From Notospermus geniculatus (taxonomy: Eukaryota; Nemertea; Pilidiophora; Heteronemertea; Lineidae), in assembly GCA_002633025.1 (NCBI GenBank), contig NMRB01001073.1, positions 54,395 through 118,394 on the forward strand: 64,000 nt of DNA, given 5' to 3'. The translations under genes and the position numbers were made by a program. Below the pieces are notes generated by a model that worked only from the letters and a program-made list of their open reading frames with translations, was not told the origin of the DNA and did no database searches. Positions 33,275-43,538 of this stretch are shown one piece after another. Position 1 is the first letter of the stretch, and every line of letters begins with the position of its first letter.

Positions 33275-34495
33275 ACACTGAGATCATGGTTTCCTTCGCA
33301 ATACAAGCATTCGTTCTTAGACTCGCCTGGCGAGCCATGGGCGGTAGCAGCCATGCCCTTTGCTTGAGAAGACTTAGTGTTTACCCTCTGCTTGCTATTC
33401 GAGTCCCCAGAATGCGAATGTCCCCGCGCACGCGATACGGCCGCTTTCCCGTAGGTGGGGTCATTCGCCTTCTCGGCCTCTTGCCTAATAAACTCTACAA
33501 AATAAGCAGTTTTGTCAGTTTTCTTGCGTCCAAATTCATCATACTGTTTCTTAATCTTAGCTACACACGTACGCCACCTGTCCTGCAAGTGCGGGATCTT
33601 CGAAACCAAATAAGAAAATTCAATGGAAATTGCGTCCCGTGCCAGACCCTCGGTCTGGCGACCTCGGAGTATGACCGAGGGGCTGGTTGCGCGAGACTAG
33701 CGATACGGCCGCTTTCCCGTAGGTGGGGTCATTTGCCTTCTCGGCCTCTTGCCTAATAAACTCTACAAAATAAGCAAACTTGACAGTTTTCGTGCGTCCA
33801 AATTCATCATACTGTTTCTTAATCTTAGCTACACACGTAGGCCTACGCCACCTGTCCTGCAAGTGCGGGATCTTCGAAACCATTTGCCTAATATTTTTGG
33901 AGTATTCAAGCACCTGCATCGCGTCTATACTCTGTACTGCATAGTTACACTCGACCAAAAACAGGGCGAATTCGTCTAAACCCTTGGCATCATCTTTCGA
34001 GATATTTGACCAACCTAAAGCTCTCTTTACGTAGGCTTGAGCAATTACCTCAGGGTCACCATACCTTCGCTTCAGTTCTGCTAAAGCAGCTGGATAGCCT
34101 ACCTCAGGAGCTAGGATTGAATACCCACGGACAACCTTATGAGCCTCGCCAAACGTAAAGTGCTGTAGATAGGCCATTCTCTCTTCATCAGACACCGTAT
34201 TATTTACTCCTCGGGCCTTAAACTGACTCAAAAACCGGTTGTAGTGCATGACATCACCACCAAATTTCTGTATTTCAAAAGTAGGCTTCTTGAGCTCACG
34301 TACAACATAATTAATTGGGTCCTGACCTACGGGTACGTCAGATGGAATGTTGGATGGTTTAGGTTGCACCTGAGGAACTTCGGCAGGTACGGCTGGAGGG
34401 TACCGACTTGGCATGGGTAAGCCCGACGGAGGCAAAACTGAGTCTTCCTTTGGGACAAACTCCTTAGTCCTAACATTCAAAGTAGTACGAGGCAA
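33160..34495 (-). pseudogene. BEL gag (DUF1759-type) with internal duplication
   Basis: 34495-33620 holds the gag core (KPTFEIQKFGGDVMHYNRFL, AYLQHFTFGEAHKVVRGY, ELKRRYGDPEVIAQAYV). A segment beginning MVSKIPHLQDRW (33690-33890) is repeated at 33400-33609 with a different reading-frame exit, separated by about 90 unrelated bases. The second copy continues into a CLYCEGNHDLSVC knuckle. Confidence 0.8.
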
Positions 34496-34564
34496 GGTGA
34501 CTGATCGGGCCCCAACTGGAGGGTTTCTGTCGGCGGTGGCGCCTGACTGGCTTTCGGGTTTAAG

Positions 34565-35254
34565 CTAAGCCTGTTCCTGTGCCGCACCGTCGCCGACAAG
34601 AAGCTCCTCCTTGAGCACCTCCTCAACCACCTGTGACCTTGCTGAACTTACTGCCAATTCAGTCTCCATTTCCAGCCGCTCCTGCTTCAGATCCAACTCA
34701 AGTTTCGCCTTTTCCAATTCTTGCTTTTTCTTTAACGCGGCAGCCTTTGCTAACAACTCGGCCCTTTTCTGCTGCTCCTTAAGTCTGATCAACGACAACT
34801 GTGATGTCCTAGAAACACTCGACATGGTCGTGCTGGAACTCCTCGAACCGACGCTGCACCTCGAACCGACACTGCGCATCTCCGAATCATCACCGTTCTC
34901 CTTTTTGGACTTGCCCTCCTCTGAACCCTCAGACCTCGTGAGATACTGCTCCTTAAACTCCACGCATGCAGAATCAAACGTCGTGAACCACTCATTATCA
35001 GCAGCAATCTGTACTGGATCGGACACAAGGTTCTTAAGCATTTCGTTAAGAACCAAACACTTTTCATAAAAACACATCCACTCACTATAAGGCTTTCGAA
35101 CGGTTTCCTGTGGACGATCTTCTGAGATTGCTAAGCGAACCTCCCCGATAGAATGCCTGAGGGCCCCTGAGACCCTCTGAATTTCCTGACGTATCGTAGC
35201 GATTTCGTACTCGAGGCCCTTTTCGGTCCGCCTGCGCTCCGTCCTTAGCTCCAT
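34565..35254 (-). pseudogene. BEL gag N-terminal coiled-coil segment
   Basis: 229 aa, charged and helical, with a long Ala/Glu/Lys coiled coil (LAKAAALKKKQELEKAKLEL) usual in BEL gag. It ends at TAG (34565-34567), and the same frame runs on through 34495, so a single nonsense codon separates it from the gag core. The ATG lies about 15 bases from the 5' LTR; no primer binding site or leader remains. Confidence 0.75.
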
Positions 35255-35268
35255 AGTTCTCGAATGAA

Positions 35269-35439
35269 TATTGGTTCCTTCTTCCTGATTCTCAACTTAG
35301 AGACAAAGGTCGATATTCGAACCGAACCCTAGATGAACAACTTTAACCAGGCACCTCAGGTGACACTCGCCTGCAACAAATACCGAAATTGAACGCACCA
35401 CAAAAATTGAAATTAACGCGGTCTGTTTTGGCTCTAACA
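35269..35439 (-). repeat. BEL 5' LTR, internally deleted
   Basis: 171 bp. It matches both ends of the 3' LTR but lacks the interior, including the expected poly-A signal. It cannot act as a full promoter/terminator. Confidence 0.8.
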
Positions 35440-35473
35440 GGCAGAATTCACACTCGCATCTTTGGTCCTCCAT

Positions 35474-35660
35474 CTTTGGTCTCTCTGTTTGCTCTCTGCT
35501 CCAGCATGGTCTGTGCCTTAAAAGGCATCGGGCCTACACCCGACGCGAGGGCGGAGCATGACCGTGTTGCTGCGGGGACGCAACCAATCACAAGCGCGCG
35601 CGGTCCAGGTACCCCTAATCAAGGCAGGGCCCACTCAGCAGCCTAATTAGTAAATTCCTT
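35474..35660 (-). promoter_or_regulatory. CpG/CCAAT stretch upstream of gene X
   Basis: GC- and CpG-rich sequence immediately 5' (minus strand) of the gene X ATG, with an ATTGG (CCAAT box) near 35587 and no TATA. It resembles a TATA-less promoter. This is a composition argument only. Confidence 0.35.
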
Positions 35661-36008
35661 GCGCATTGTGTGAAGGGCTTCAGGGTGCATCGCCGGCACA
35701 CAAATTGCGAGGGTTTCACCTTATGATGGTTTCATTATGTATGCTAGATTTAGGCCCACTACGGCTTCATCACACTCCAACACCCAGGTGGGAAACCAAT
35801 AGCCTACGAACGCATGTGATCCCTGGAATGTGGAGTGCCTTCAAAAAATGAAATAAGAAGACCCCTGTTCCATAAAGTTACTTTACGCTGATGGTATTTA
35901 GCCAAATGGGGGTGAAGGTAACACAAGTCCTAGTGTAGTAATAAGTAGAGTCCGCGAGACCCTAACTCTTGGGAATCTAAGTCATACGGTCCTTGACAGC
36001 TATGAACT
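35661..36008. other. no gene seen
   Basis: A short frame at 35666-35851 has no recognisable feature. No inverted repeats noted. Confidence 0.4.
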
Positions 36009-36713
36009 TTAATAAGGGAACAACACCACTCAGGGTTGGCTCTGTGATTTTTTTCCTCTTAGCCACTTTTTAGCCAAGTAGCTTTCATTCTTAGCCATAT
36101 TGGGTCAGCTCTAGCAAGAATTCTTTTGACAAATTCCTTGCAGACTGTGGCTTGCGCGACAGCTGGCTGGAGGCAGTTCATGCACTTGGGGCTCTTGGAC
36201 ATCCACATGCCTGTGCAAGCTGCCATTGCCGATCGTTTTTCCATCTTTGCGCGCCAACCACGCCCGTGTAGACACGTGCGAGACCAGCAGCCCGCCAGTA
36301 ATGTGTACACAGCCAATCACACTCCGATTCAACGATAGTCTCGCGAAACCCGTGACCTCGATTGACGGGCGTGATCAACAATACCACGTGCTCATCGTGT
36401 GCCTTGTAGTTTCACATTTTGCCGCTACAGTGATTTTGGTGGCGCTGCGGTCACCTACTCATAAATTATCGGCTGGCGCTTGACCATGTTGACTAACGAT
36501 CGTTCCAAGCTGCATTTGGTTTGGAATACAATCTTTTTGAAGGCCTTTGATAAATTTTTCGCACAACACTGTTACTCTTTCGCCACAATACGGCAATTCG
36601 CAATTTTTTTAGCCAGATAGTGCTTTACATTCGCCACTCATGGTCGGCAGTCGCATATGGCGAAAATGCGAACGGGCGAGCCAACCCTGTTAAAATAAGG
36701 GGACAACACCACT
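36009..36713. mobile_element. CAGGGTTGGCTC-ended element with ~22-bp direct flanks
   Basis: Inverted ends CAGGGTTGGCTC and GAGCCAACCCTG bound 36031-36689. Both flanks are the same ~22-bp string (AATAAGGGAACAACACCACT and a near copy), far longer than a normal target duplication. The core is CpG-rich with ATTGG boxes. Its minus strand has a short frame (36059-36316) with a KCMNC cysteine pair and no known match. A captured host promoter plus first exon is possible. Confidence 0.5.
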
Positions 36714-38457
36714 ATCGTTTTCCAATGCATTTTCCAGTTGCTATAAAAATTTGCAAAATATACTAGATCCGGGTTCCAAACCAAACCGCTCTAGGGGGTC
36801 AATGTACATCTTGTGGGACTCCTACCCTGAAAATTTTACACTGGCTTCACCACGAAAATTTTGAGATATCTGGCTTTTTTAAAATCTTGTCTCAGATTTC
36901 ACACTCACAACCAGTGTTGCAAGAAGCTCAACTTTGTGGCGCCAACTGTCGTTAGCCGGCTGAATCACACACGAAATTTTATTTTCATACTGTAGAATAC
37001 ACTGAATAATTCAGTGGTATGCGCTCATTCTTCTGGTTGTTCGCGTCTACAGCGGTAGCAATTGACTCTGGGGTCGAGAGTAATGTAGAAATTAGACCCA
37101 GCTAATTATTTCAAAACCCTATTTTTCCGCTTCAGCTAATCATTAACCTATTCCATTCCAATGTCAAAAGTACGTTTTAGATTCAATACCGTTGTAGATG
37201 GCACTGGGGGTGTTGTCCCCCATGGCGTCCGACCAATGCCAAGGACATCACGAATGTTGTCATAATTTTTCCGGAGAGAATCAGTTTTCGCGGTAGGTAG
37301 CCTACATAAAACACTCACGTCAGCCTTGACCGCAGGCAGTCCATTGTGGTGCCAGAACCCGGGGTCCTTTTGGATCATGGTGATGTTGAACCGGACCCGT
37401 GCCAGGATGATGATATGTAGGCCTTGGCCTATAGGCCTAGCCTATGTAAAACATTCACTTGTCACGAAAGATGAGGATGAGGTGAGCGAACTGCGCTAAA
37501 CATCAACATGCAATGCTACTAGCATTGCTAGGCCTAGTGCGTCACTTATTATTATCACTTTTTGACTTTGGGCGGCACTGGCGGTGTAGGCCTAGGGGTG
37601 GATCATGTGGATGGGTGGGACTTTTTCCCGGCGCCCAGCACCTCCCTTCTCCGAGTATGGTCTTTAGCGGAGGGTGGAGAGATAGTGCTCTCTCCCGAAC
37701 TGGGGGTCAGAGACCTGCCTCCCCTCTGGACCCGGAAGAGGTTTGAGGAAGGGCAAAGTGGCGGAGTAGGATATGGGTTCATCGTTCTGCCTGTGAAAAA
37801 CTAAACAAACAAAAAACAAAACATGAATCATGACACATGTGACATGCATGATAATGATGATTGGGCTACGGCATATATTTTTTATGTGCATATGTCGTGG
37901 ATGTGCACCAGTTCCAGTGCAGTTATGCATAGGGCATGTATAGGGGACATGTTGCATGAGTTAGGCCTATCATCAGTGATCTCCATATCCACATTATAGA
38001 CAGATTGTCAAAGTCGGCCATGTTGGACCAAAAGGCAATAACAAACACTGAATAGTGAATGTACAGTGAATGTATACCATTGATGTAGGCCTAGGCCTAC
38101 ACTACAGCATGTTCTAAAATGTGCAAAAACATAAAAGTTTGCCATGAAAATGTCTCAGATAACATAACCATCAGTAATAATATATTAATATGCCCAAACA
38201 ATTGGACAAAAGTTAAAATCTGACCGTATAAATGACTCGTAGATCACTTTGCGGCAATTCAGTGGTAGATGTCTGCCTATGCGCCTAACTACAGTCATTG
38301 ACATAAGTTTATCTACACCTACTACCCTGAATATTTCAAATACCACTGGGCCAATTTTAACACGGTTTGTACCACATGAAAGTCTGTCTTCTTGGCCATA
38401 TTTCTACATCACAATTTGGAAATATCATAATTATGTAATAGCTCATTAGAAAAAGCC
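36714..38457. other. no supported gene
   Basis: A minus frame at 37148-37378 and plus frames at 37513-37804 are open but unlike anything known. 37570-37800 is GC-rich and ends CCTGTGAAAAACTAAACAAAC, which could be an old LINE or SINE tail. A few TAGGCCTA palindromes occur. Confidence 0.35.
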
Positions 38458-40576
38458 CTAAAAATCAACATTTTTGTTACGGATTTTTTGTGACTTTTGT
38501 TCCAGTTTTGATAACATGGAACTTTCTAAGGATTTTGGGCTGTGTTTCATCAAAATATCTCGAGTGGTTGCTGAGATATTTGAGATTATCGAAATTTTGA
38601 TAATTTGAGAGATTTTCGTGTTTTTCATGAAATTTTGATGCCAGTAGTTAAAGCTGGTAATAGAGCCCTGAGGAACACCTTTTGTCATGACTAGATCGGA
38701 ACATCTACAGTTCCAAATTTTGACACATTGTCTCCGATCTGTTAAGTAGCTTTGAATCAATGTTACAGCCGATTCTGAAACATTGTATGCTCGGAGTTTT
38801 TCTAATAACAACCTGTGTGGGAGGCAATCAAATGCCTTTGGCAGGTCAATTAAGATGGCCCAAACAAAATGACCCTGGTCCAATGATTCCATCTCAGTCA
38901 ATGCCAGTAGGGTTGTATGGCAAACTGTACCCTTTTCGATATGCAGAGAGAAGCGGGTGAAATATTGCATCAAAAGTGTCATTCAGTTGGTCCTCCATGG
39001 TCTTTTCCAATAATTATGATCTAACTGGCAAAATGCTGACAGGGCGATAGAATTTGTTTCTGTAGCGGATCTTCCTTTTTAAAACCGGGGTTACTCTTGC
39101 GTGTTTCATATCCCGTGGGAAGATACATCTCCTAAACATTTGGTTTATTGTCCTTGCACACAGTGGTAGAAACACAGGTTTAATGACCTTTAAGATTTTG
39201 ACTGAAATATTATCCAGTCCTTTCGTCTTATTGTTCTGATAGCAGCTAGGTATTTCTCCAGCTGAGCCACGGTGACTGGCTTGAATTCAAGCCGAGTACA
39301 ATCAGGTAAGTTATCCTTAATCTTACGAATGCTGGGGTGATGTATCACTCCTACTTCAGTCAGTTCGGTTCCTATATCCTTGGCTACTTTCGAAAAGAAA
39401 TCCTTGAAGGTCTCGCAAACGTCCTCTCGGTTTGATATAACTTTCCCGTCCTCAAGTAAACAGATGTCGCCACTTTTCCAGGGGCGGATCCGGGGGGGGG
39501 GGGGTGTCAATTTTCGTGTTTTTCATGAAATTTTGATGCCAGTAGTTAAAGCTGGTAATAGAGCCCTGAGGAACACCTTTTGTCATGACTAGATCGGAAC
39601 TTCTACAGTTCCAAATTTTGACACATTGTCTCCGATCTGTTAAGTAGCTTTGAATCAATGTTACAGCCGATTCTGAAACATTGTATGCTCGGAGTTTTTC
39701 TAATAACAACCTGTGTGGGAGGCAATCAAATGCCTTTGGCAGGTCAATTAAGATGGCCCAAACAAAACGACCCTGGTCCAATGATTCCCTCTCAGTCAAT
39801 GCCAGTAGGGTTGTATGGCAACTGTACCCTTTTCGATATGCAGAGAGAAGCGGGTGAAATATTGCATCAAAATTGTCATTCAGTTGGTCCTCCATGGTCT
39901 TTTCCAATAACTTTGATCTAACTGGCAAAATGCTGACGGGGCGATAGAATTTGTTTCTGTAGCGGATCTTCCTTTTTAAAACCGGGGTTACTCTTGCGTG
40001 TTTCATATCCCGTGGGAAGATACATCTCCTAAACATTTGGTTTATTGTCCTTGCACACAGTGGTAGAAACACAGGTTTAATGACCTTTAAGATTTTGACT
40101 GAAATATTATCCAGTCCTATTCGTCTTATTGTTCTGATAGCAGCTAGGTATTTCTCCAGCTGAGCCACGGTGACTGGCTTGAATTCAAGCCGAGTACAAT
40201 CAGGTAAGTTATCCTTAATCTTACGAATGCTGGGGTGATGTATCACTCCTACTTCAGTCAGTTCGGTTCCTATATATTTGGCTACTTTCGAAAAGAAATC
40301 CTTGAAGGTCTCACAAACGTCCTCTCGGTTTGATATAACTTCCCCGTCCTCAAGTAAACAGATGTCGCCACTTTTCCAGGGGCGGATCCGGGGGGGGGGG
40401 GGGTCCAAGGTGGCCGGACACCCGCCCTTTTGCTTAGGGTGCCCTTTTTTTGAAAAGTGCATGTTTTTAAAATGTGTTGTTTTTAGCTGAACTGGGTGTT
40501 TTATTGCCCCATAGTGTCCATTAGGAGCCTCAAGGGGCATCTGCGGTAGTCCCAACTCCTTTGCACTAGACAGCAT
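38458..40576 (-). pseudogene. LINE RT N-terminal half, duplicated
   Basis: Both copies read SGDICLLEDG, FKDFFSKVA, LEKYLAAIRTIRR, CHTTLLALTE, AILIDLPKAFDCLPHRLL, VKIWNC and VTKGVPQGS-like motifs (finger/palm blocks 0-4). After VPQGS the frame leaves RT sequence. Copy 1 (38630-39500) carries a frameshift near 39225 and a second near 38990. Copy 2 (39512-40400) is open through the RT blocks. Confidence 0.85.
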
Positions 40577-40935
40577 TGTGCTGCTTGTCTTCCTGGCCTA
40601 TCACTTGTCTAAGCTGCATTTTTTAAAAATATACTGGTTACTTTTGACGCACGTATCCTCCACTTTGTTGTCCATTTTGGCTATAAGTAAAATCCTCGAC
40701 GCCACTCATGTCATAAAAGCACACTTAATCACACAACTTGTTATGCCCTGAAATGCCGGGAAAATGCATCTGAGAGCGTCTAGATTTTCAAATTTCCTGG
40801 GGGAGGTCCCCCAGACCCCCCGTTGGCGCGAGCGCCTTCGGCGCGCATGTCTGGGGCTTCGCCCCCTCCTGAGGTGCCCCTTTTCGAGGGATTGGACACC
40901 CGCCCTTGCTAAATCCTAGATCCGCCCCTGTTTTC
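40372..40935. mobile_element. hAT5-like MITE, 5-bp TSD
   Basis: Ends CAGGGGCGGATCC and GGATCCGCCCCTG bound 40377-40930. Restoring the LINE frame across it shows TTTTC duplicated (40372-40376, 40931-40935). CAG termini with a 5-bp duplication fit the hAT5 group. A long G run follows the left end. A stub of the same left end is at 39478-39506, carried by the LINE duplication. Confidence 0.7.
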
Positions 40936-41479
40936 GTTGATGCTTTGCTTAAGAATGGTTTAATCTTTTATTGCAGATCGTTTTAATTTCGAGACTTTAT
41001 TCCGTTGTCGTCGAAACTGCTCCCAGTTTTGCTTCGTTCGTGAGCTTACATAAGTCCTTCGTAGTTTCTTCTTATAACTGATCTCCTTCCGTATTAAACC
41101 GTCCGTTCATGAAAGGTTCCTACTGCCTTCTCCTTTTCGTCTCCTTGAGGGGGAATATGTTCATCTATTATCTCGGTTAACAGTTTTTCTTGAAACCAGC
41201 AGGTATCGTCCATATCGTCAAATATTTCAGATGTAATGAACGGAGCTTTTTCAATTTCATCAATGAGTTTTTGCTCTTCGAGTTTCTCAAAACTTCAATT
41301 TTGAGATATCAAAGTATCATGATATCTCCATCATCCCGAACCTTGAATTAGAAAACATTCACATCATAGAAGTCCTGAAGTGAGGAACTGTGAACTAGGA
41401 CTTGAATAATTTCACTAATTTTACTATACATGTCAGTGTATGGGCGGTGACAACCAAAATGTAACAGGTTCGGCCATTC

Positions 41480-41891
41480 TCTAAAGCTGGCAGCACATGT
41501 CTTCATTTTCTTTGCTCGTACAGGCAGTTTTCGTGGTCGGCAATTTTTGTGGCGGTTGCCGGTTTACAGCAGACGCCACCAATCAGTGGTCTCGTGTGCT
41601 GCTATGGCCATACATCACCACAGTGACAACTATGAGCAATTTTCGTGGTCGCCACGAAAATGGCCAAGACCTACGGAAATTCTGTGGTGGCCAAAGTTGC
41701 CACAAGTGGTTTGATTTCTCAACACGAAAATTGCTCGTAGTTGCCAGTTGCGGTGATGCGTTGCCATCGGCAGTACACGAGACCACTGAGTGGTGACGTC
41801 TGCTGTAAACCGGCAACCGCCACAAAATTGGCGACAATGAAAATTACCTTACGAGCAACGAAAGTGGTGACTTGTGCTGCAAGCTTTAGAG
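41480..41891. mobile_element. long-armed foldback element (second copy)
   Basis: Arms starting CTCTAAAGC are complementary over about 180 bp; same family as 18645-19114. It is embedded in sequence 41296-41987 whose two sides resemble 16620-16790 and 16140-16240, so a larger composite moved into the LINE. Confidence 0.7.
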
Positions 41892-41946
41892 GTGCCGGAA
41901 CAGCTGCGCCACACAACCTTACTCCTCGGTACTACGATTCGTACGT

Positions 41947-42192
41947 TTAAGTTTCGTTTTCGTCAGGTCGTGGCAGTGACCTCATAATCCCTATCACCAT
42001 GTTATGAACGTCACTTTGTCCTGTGTCGAACGTGGCCGTCCTCAGGAATGCTCTATGCTTATTTGTTAAGATGACGTCCACTAACGAGGCTTTCGTGGCT
42101 TTTGTGTGGCAGGTAGGTTCCTTAACTAAGTTTTTCAGGTAGAAAAGGTCGCATAGGTTGTTCAGTGGCCGACTTTTGGTCTCATCAAGCAT
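41947..42192 (-). pseudogene. LINE endonuclease C-terminal fragment
   Basis: Minus frame with NLVKEPTCHTKATKASLVDV, ILTN and TGQSDVHNMV, the final blocks (including the SDH-type motif) of an apurinic-type LINE endonuclease. Cut at its 3' side by the foldback composite. Confidence 0.75.
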
Positions 42193-42459
42193 ATCAAAAT
42201 TAAGGTCCCCGATTAGGACAATGTTTTCATACTGTATTAGTAAATTATCGAGGGCCGGGTATTTCTGGTTCCGGTGTAATGTTTTTCACTGCCCCCCCCC
42301 CCCCGTTTGCCAGTGCCTCCCAACAAAAGACTAACGGAATAAGCCGCGACGTTAAAATGGGGAGGCACTGATCAACATGTCTTTCTGTATTTGAGTGCCC
42401 GCCGAACAATAAAGCGGGCATTGTCATACCGGGGGCATTCTCATACATTACACCTGTAT

Positions 42460-42560
42460 GACGTCAGCCAAGATGGTGGAATTTCCGCCTCCTGTTACAA
42501 GATGGCGGAACCTCCTGTCACAAGATGGCGTCGATCACGTGACAAGATGGCGGAACGTCT
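42460..42560 (+). promoter_or_regulatory. cluster of CAAGATGGCGG (YY1-like) motifs
   Basis: Four CAAGATGGCGG/CAAGATGGTGG strings at 42469, 42498, 42521 and 42543 in 85 bp, same orientation, plus ACGTCA at 42461. AAGATGGCGG is the core of metazoan YY1 sites near start regions. A plus-strand transcript probably begins here. Confidence 0.5.
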
Positions 42561-42801
42561 GGTTCCTGGGAAATCGACATACTATACCACTACATCTTGC
42601 CCTGACAAGGGTTCCTATCACTCCTAGTCTCGCTCAATCCACCCTTGCCTGAAACTACCCACATTTCCACTCGCATTGCCGCCGAGAGATGAGCGGCCAA
42701 TCAGAGCTCTCGCTGAGCTGTCACCTCGCCTCCAGGAACTGAGCAATTAACGAAGTACACGAAATACGTACTGTATGTGACCAGATGCACCTGGGCGCGA
42801 A

Positions 42802-43107
42802 GTGAATCAACAGAGCAAACATGGCGGCTTCAGAACTTCGATCTGTCGCTTGGGGTCAGAAATTTGCGGAAAATACAACGTTTCGTCGCTAGCTTCACAT
42901 CAGAAGGATACTTTTCACGTGTTTGCATCAGGGAAGGACTTGTTTGTGTCAAATATGACCGGGAAAGGGATACCATTCATGTTTTACTTGGCTTCAACAT
43001 CGAAGTTCAGATGTCACTGTGGACTACTAATGTATGCGAGGACTTTTCTGATTGGCTCTCAAGTTGGCTCTTCTTTCTATCGATGTCCTTCCCGATTTAA
43101 CAAATAA
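42802..43107 (+). CDS. small ORF with GRF-zinc-finger-like end
   Basis: 101-aa frame whose last 35 residues, FRCHCGLLMYAR...GSSFYRCPSR, have the C-x-C-G ... G-x-x-FY-x-C-P layout of GRF zinc fingers (nucleic-acid-binding, found in TTF2, NEIL3 and APE2). A second ATG with better context (ACATGGCGG, 42820) opens another frame that stops after 23 codons, so either a short uORF or a frameshift is present. It lies just after the YY1-like cluster. Real gene or fragment is unresolved. Confidence 0.35.
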   Translation: MNQQSKHGGFRTSICRLGSEICGKYNVSSLASHQKDTFHVFASGKDLFVSNMTGKGIPFMFYLASTSKFRCHCGLLMYARTFLIGSQVGSSFYRCPSRFNK

Positions 43108-43437
43108 TTATTGTCTTTTTGACGAATTATGCTGTAAAATGAAGGATTTTGATATCAAGTAATAAAGAACACAGGAATGCTTAACGTTGAATATGTTTTT
43201 GGGTGAAATATTTTCTTCTGGATTATATTTGATGACAGCAGTGGGGGCGAGCGTGATAAACGGCACAGTCTGCTGCGAGTGGAATGTCAAGGGTGAAGGG
43301 AGCGTAGTTCGAAGGGCGGAGTGACCGTAGGCCTTGATATGTCAAGATGTACTACTAGGCAAGTGAATACACATGGTTCGGTTGGTCTCTTGTTGAGGAT
43401 TTTGGTCCCAAAGAAGGGCCTTTGATTTGTTTTTGGT

Positions 43438-43453
43438 GGTCCTTAAAAGGACC
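43438..43453 (-). terminator. histone-type 3' stem-loop, gene Y
   Basis: Minus strand GGTCCTTTTAAGGACC preceded by GAAAAC and followed by ACCAAAAACAAATCAAAGG. It fits the histone stem-loop consensus GGYYCUUYUNARRRCC at every position, with the ACCA tail and a purine-rich downstream segment. It lies 85 nt after the gene Y stop codon; histone genes usually place it within about 100 nt. Confidence 0.65.
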
Positions 43454-43538
43454 GTTTTCTTTTGTGTTGTTTTTGTTGGCGGATCTTCTTCTTACATGAA
43501 TTATTTGGAAGGTGTTGCTTGTCGAGCAGATACCAGTT

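Larger units (their letters stand above)
27296..35444 (-). mobile_element. BEL/Pao LTR retrotransposon, complete but defective
   Basis: LTR-bounded element 27301-35439, flanked by the 5-bp duplication GGCAG (27296-27300, 35440-35444). LTRs start TGTTAGAGCC on the minus strand. A polypurine tract (AGGGGCCGGGAAA, 28420-28432) precedes the 3' LTR. Order on the minus strand is gag, protease, RT, RNase H, integrase, the BEL order. At least two frameshifts, an in-frame stop and several internal tandem duplications inactivate it. It sits inside gene X. Confidence 0.92.
24617..35473 (-). pseudogene. gene X: small unknown gene split by BEL and CACTG elements
   Basis: Minus strand, three pieces in one frame: 35473-35440 (ATG at 35473-35471), 27300-27253 and 24889-24617, about 115 aa in total and no intron. 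Visible: a Cys pair near the start (RCECEFC), a basic amphipathic, probably coiled-coil middle (KLNKARLQIRALNVKLVRLQ) and an acidic tail (DSSDDEDATAM). I do not recognise the family. A CpG- and CCAAT-bearing stretch lies upstream and a histone-like 3' end downstream, so it looks like a real short gene that was later broken by an 8.1-kb BEL element (TSD CTGCC on this strand) and a 2.4-kb CACTG element. An intact allele may exist elsewhere. Confidence 0.6.
38458..42240 (-). mobile_element. LINE (CR1/Jockey-type) interrupted by two DNA elements and a tandem duplication
   Basis: On the minus strand the LINE order is endonuclease C-terminal part (42192-41947), linker (41295-40931), then RT N-terminal half (40376-39512, and again 39500-38630). 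It is broken by a foldback element region (41296-41987) and a hAT5-like MITE (40377-40930). The RT half is tandemly duplicated with a period of about 890 bp. The catalytic YADD part is absent, so the copy is dead. Confidence 0.8.
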
